Position numbers and translations under genes: made by a program. From assembly GCA_025350445.1 (NCBI GenBank), contig JANXXV010000642.1, positions 1 to 6,046 on the forward strand: a stretch of DNA of 6,046 nucleotides, written 5' to 3'. Of this stretch, positions 5,263-6,046 are shown piece after piece (position 1 is the stretch's first letter; the number at the start of each line of letters is the position of its first letter). The notes under the pieces are model-generated. The model did not search any database, had not been told where the DNA came from, and worked only from the letters and a program-made list of their open reading frames with translations. The DNA is from Bryobacteraceae bacterium. Lineage in GTDB: Bacteria; Acidobacteriota; Terriglobia; Bryobacterales; Bryobacteraceae.

Positions 5263-6046
5263 GGTAGAGATGCTCCCTGGCGGAATGGGGTCTTCTCTCC
5301 GCACCTCCAGAATGCCTCGGTTTTCACCGACTGTCCATCCCTGCGTGGTAAGGACCGCCCTAGGATTCTGGCTTGTCATCCACGGGAGTGCAACGGCCGC
5401 AATTCCCATGACTGCAGTGGCAGTCCAGGGCAGCCAAGGGCGGAAGCGGCGCCAGAGAGAAATCGTCCGGCGGGCCACAATGGAATCGAGCAAGGGAACG
5501 AGAAAGTCGTGCGAGATCTCCCAGGTTTCCTGCTGCTGGTCGAGGGGACGAACGATGGCGCGGTCGCTTTCTCCCAGACGGCGCAAGCATGCACGTAAGG
5601 CGGATGGCGCGAGGAGCGTTGCCTGCGTCAAGTCGGCAAAAGCACGGGGTCGCTTGGTGACGTTGTCAGAGATGAGCTGGGGAATGAGTTTGCCGGCCAC
5701 ATCACGGACTTCGGGGAGTGAGAGGGATTCTCGTAGAAAACCGCGAATGAGTCCCCCGCGAAATCGACGGGGCAGGCCGCTAGAAAAACGCCCCAACACG
5801 AGACCGCAAAGATTTATGGTGATGGGACGAATGAGGCCAACGGTTTGCTCGTTTTCGGCGGCCTCGCGCAGTACCGCACGCATAAGATCTGGGTTTACGG
5901 TGAGACCGGATTTGAGCAGGAACTCCTGAGCAGCGCTTTCGGTGAAAGGCGAGATCACTTTCCGGTTTGTATCGAGCTGCAGTTTGGGCCAGGGTTGGTC
6001 TTGGATAAGGCCCTCGTACTCGTGTCGAAAAACGAGAAGGAAGGTG
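5161..6046 (-). CDS. C-terminal part of a probable STAND-type NTPase with one membrane helix and a stub of a leucine-rich repeat, truncated by the window edge
   Basis: The frame is open to the right edge and gives 294 visible residues to TAG (5163-5161). A GTG at 5958-5956 is in frame, but coding clearly continues upstream (TFLLVFRHEYEGLIQ, a hydrophobic strand then R, like the sensor part of a STAND ATPase domain). In visible numbering: a helical region with GLIRPITINLCGLVLGRF (about 70-87) suggestive of the segment after the NTPase core; a winged-helix-like region (about 105-185) ending WEISHDFLVPLL (175-186), typical of such proteins from memory; a basic stretch then one membrane helix, about 204-222 (bases 5380-5436); and a C-terminus with LSGPAVTDVSALRELKNL, a leucine-rich-repeat unit, stopping at once with SIRQ. 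STAND proteins are signalling or conflict switches that sense ligands through C-terminal repeats. P-loop and Walker B motifs would lie outside, so the NTPase call is inference. Confidence 0.7.
   Translation of the reverse strand, partial: TFLLVFRHEYEGLIQDQPWPKLQLDTNRKVISPFTESAAQEFLLKSGLTVNPDLMRAVLREAAENEQTVGLIRPITINLCGLVLGRFSSGLPRRFRGGLIRGFLRESLSLPEVRDVAGKLIPQLISDNVTKRPRAFADLTQATLLAPSALRACLRRLGESDRAIVRPLDQQQETWEISHDFLVPLLDSIVARRTISLWRRFRPWLPWTATAVMGIAAVALPWMTSQNPRAVLTTQGWTVGENRGILEVRREDPIPPGSISTLRRLSPPFLLRLSGPAVTDVSALRELKNLSIRQ

Noticed and set aside
5270..5929. 219-codon plus-strand frame opposite the STAND-like gene
   Set aside because: The product is Arg/Ser-rich with no recognisable fold, typical of an antisense shadow. 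The minus strand has a coherent protein with a membrane helix and LRR motif.

Overview
The window looks like GC-rich chromosomal DNA from an Acidobacteriota member, probably of the Solibacter/Bryobacter type. The main reason is a very long Ser/Thr/Val/Ala/Gly-rich secreted-type protein with a recognisable Solibacter 'TIGR03437' domain, a module family known mostly from that phylum. The assignment is from pattern recognition only; no search was run.

Layout. Bases 1-3719 (+) hold the 3' part of one giant multi-domain Ig-like surface or secreted protein. Its reading frame is open through the left edge, so the true start lies outside. It is closed by a small hairpin over the stop codon and then a strong intrinsic terminator (3745-3783). 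Bases 3889-4194 (+) encode a minimal nucleotidyltransferase (MNT/MntA-type antitoxin). Its expected HEPN partner appears to survive only as a few codons overlapping its end. Converging on it, 20 bp away, is a minus-strand vapBC toxin-antitoxin pair: vapB at 4631-4894 and vapC at 4215-4634. The two overlap by four bases, CTGA instead of the usual ATGA, so vapC seems to start at CTG. Bases 4895-5160 are intergenic, with a possible vapBC operator/promoter and a 9-bp stem-loop. Bases 5161-6046 (-) are the C-terminal part of a probable STAND-type NTPase, with a helical/winged-helix region, one transmembrane helix and an aborted leucine-rich repeat. It runs off the right edge.

The genes do not form one pathway. 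The left side is a cell-surface gene unit. The right side is a small cluster of toxin-antitoxin and signalling/conflict-type genes (MNT, VapBC, STAND) showing erosion: a missing HEPN toxin, a non-standard vapC start and a nearly absent LRR array. I see no CRISPR array, tRNA, rRNA or transposase, and no convincing wholly new system.
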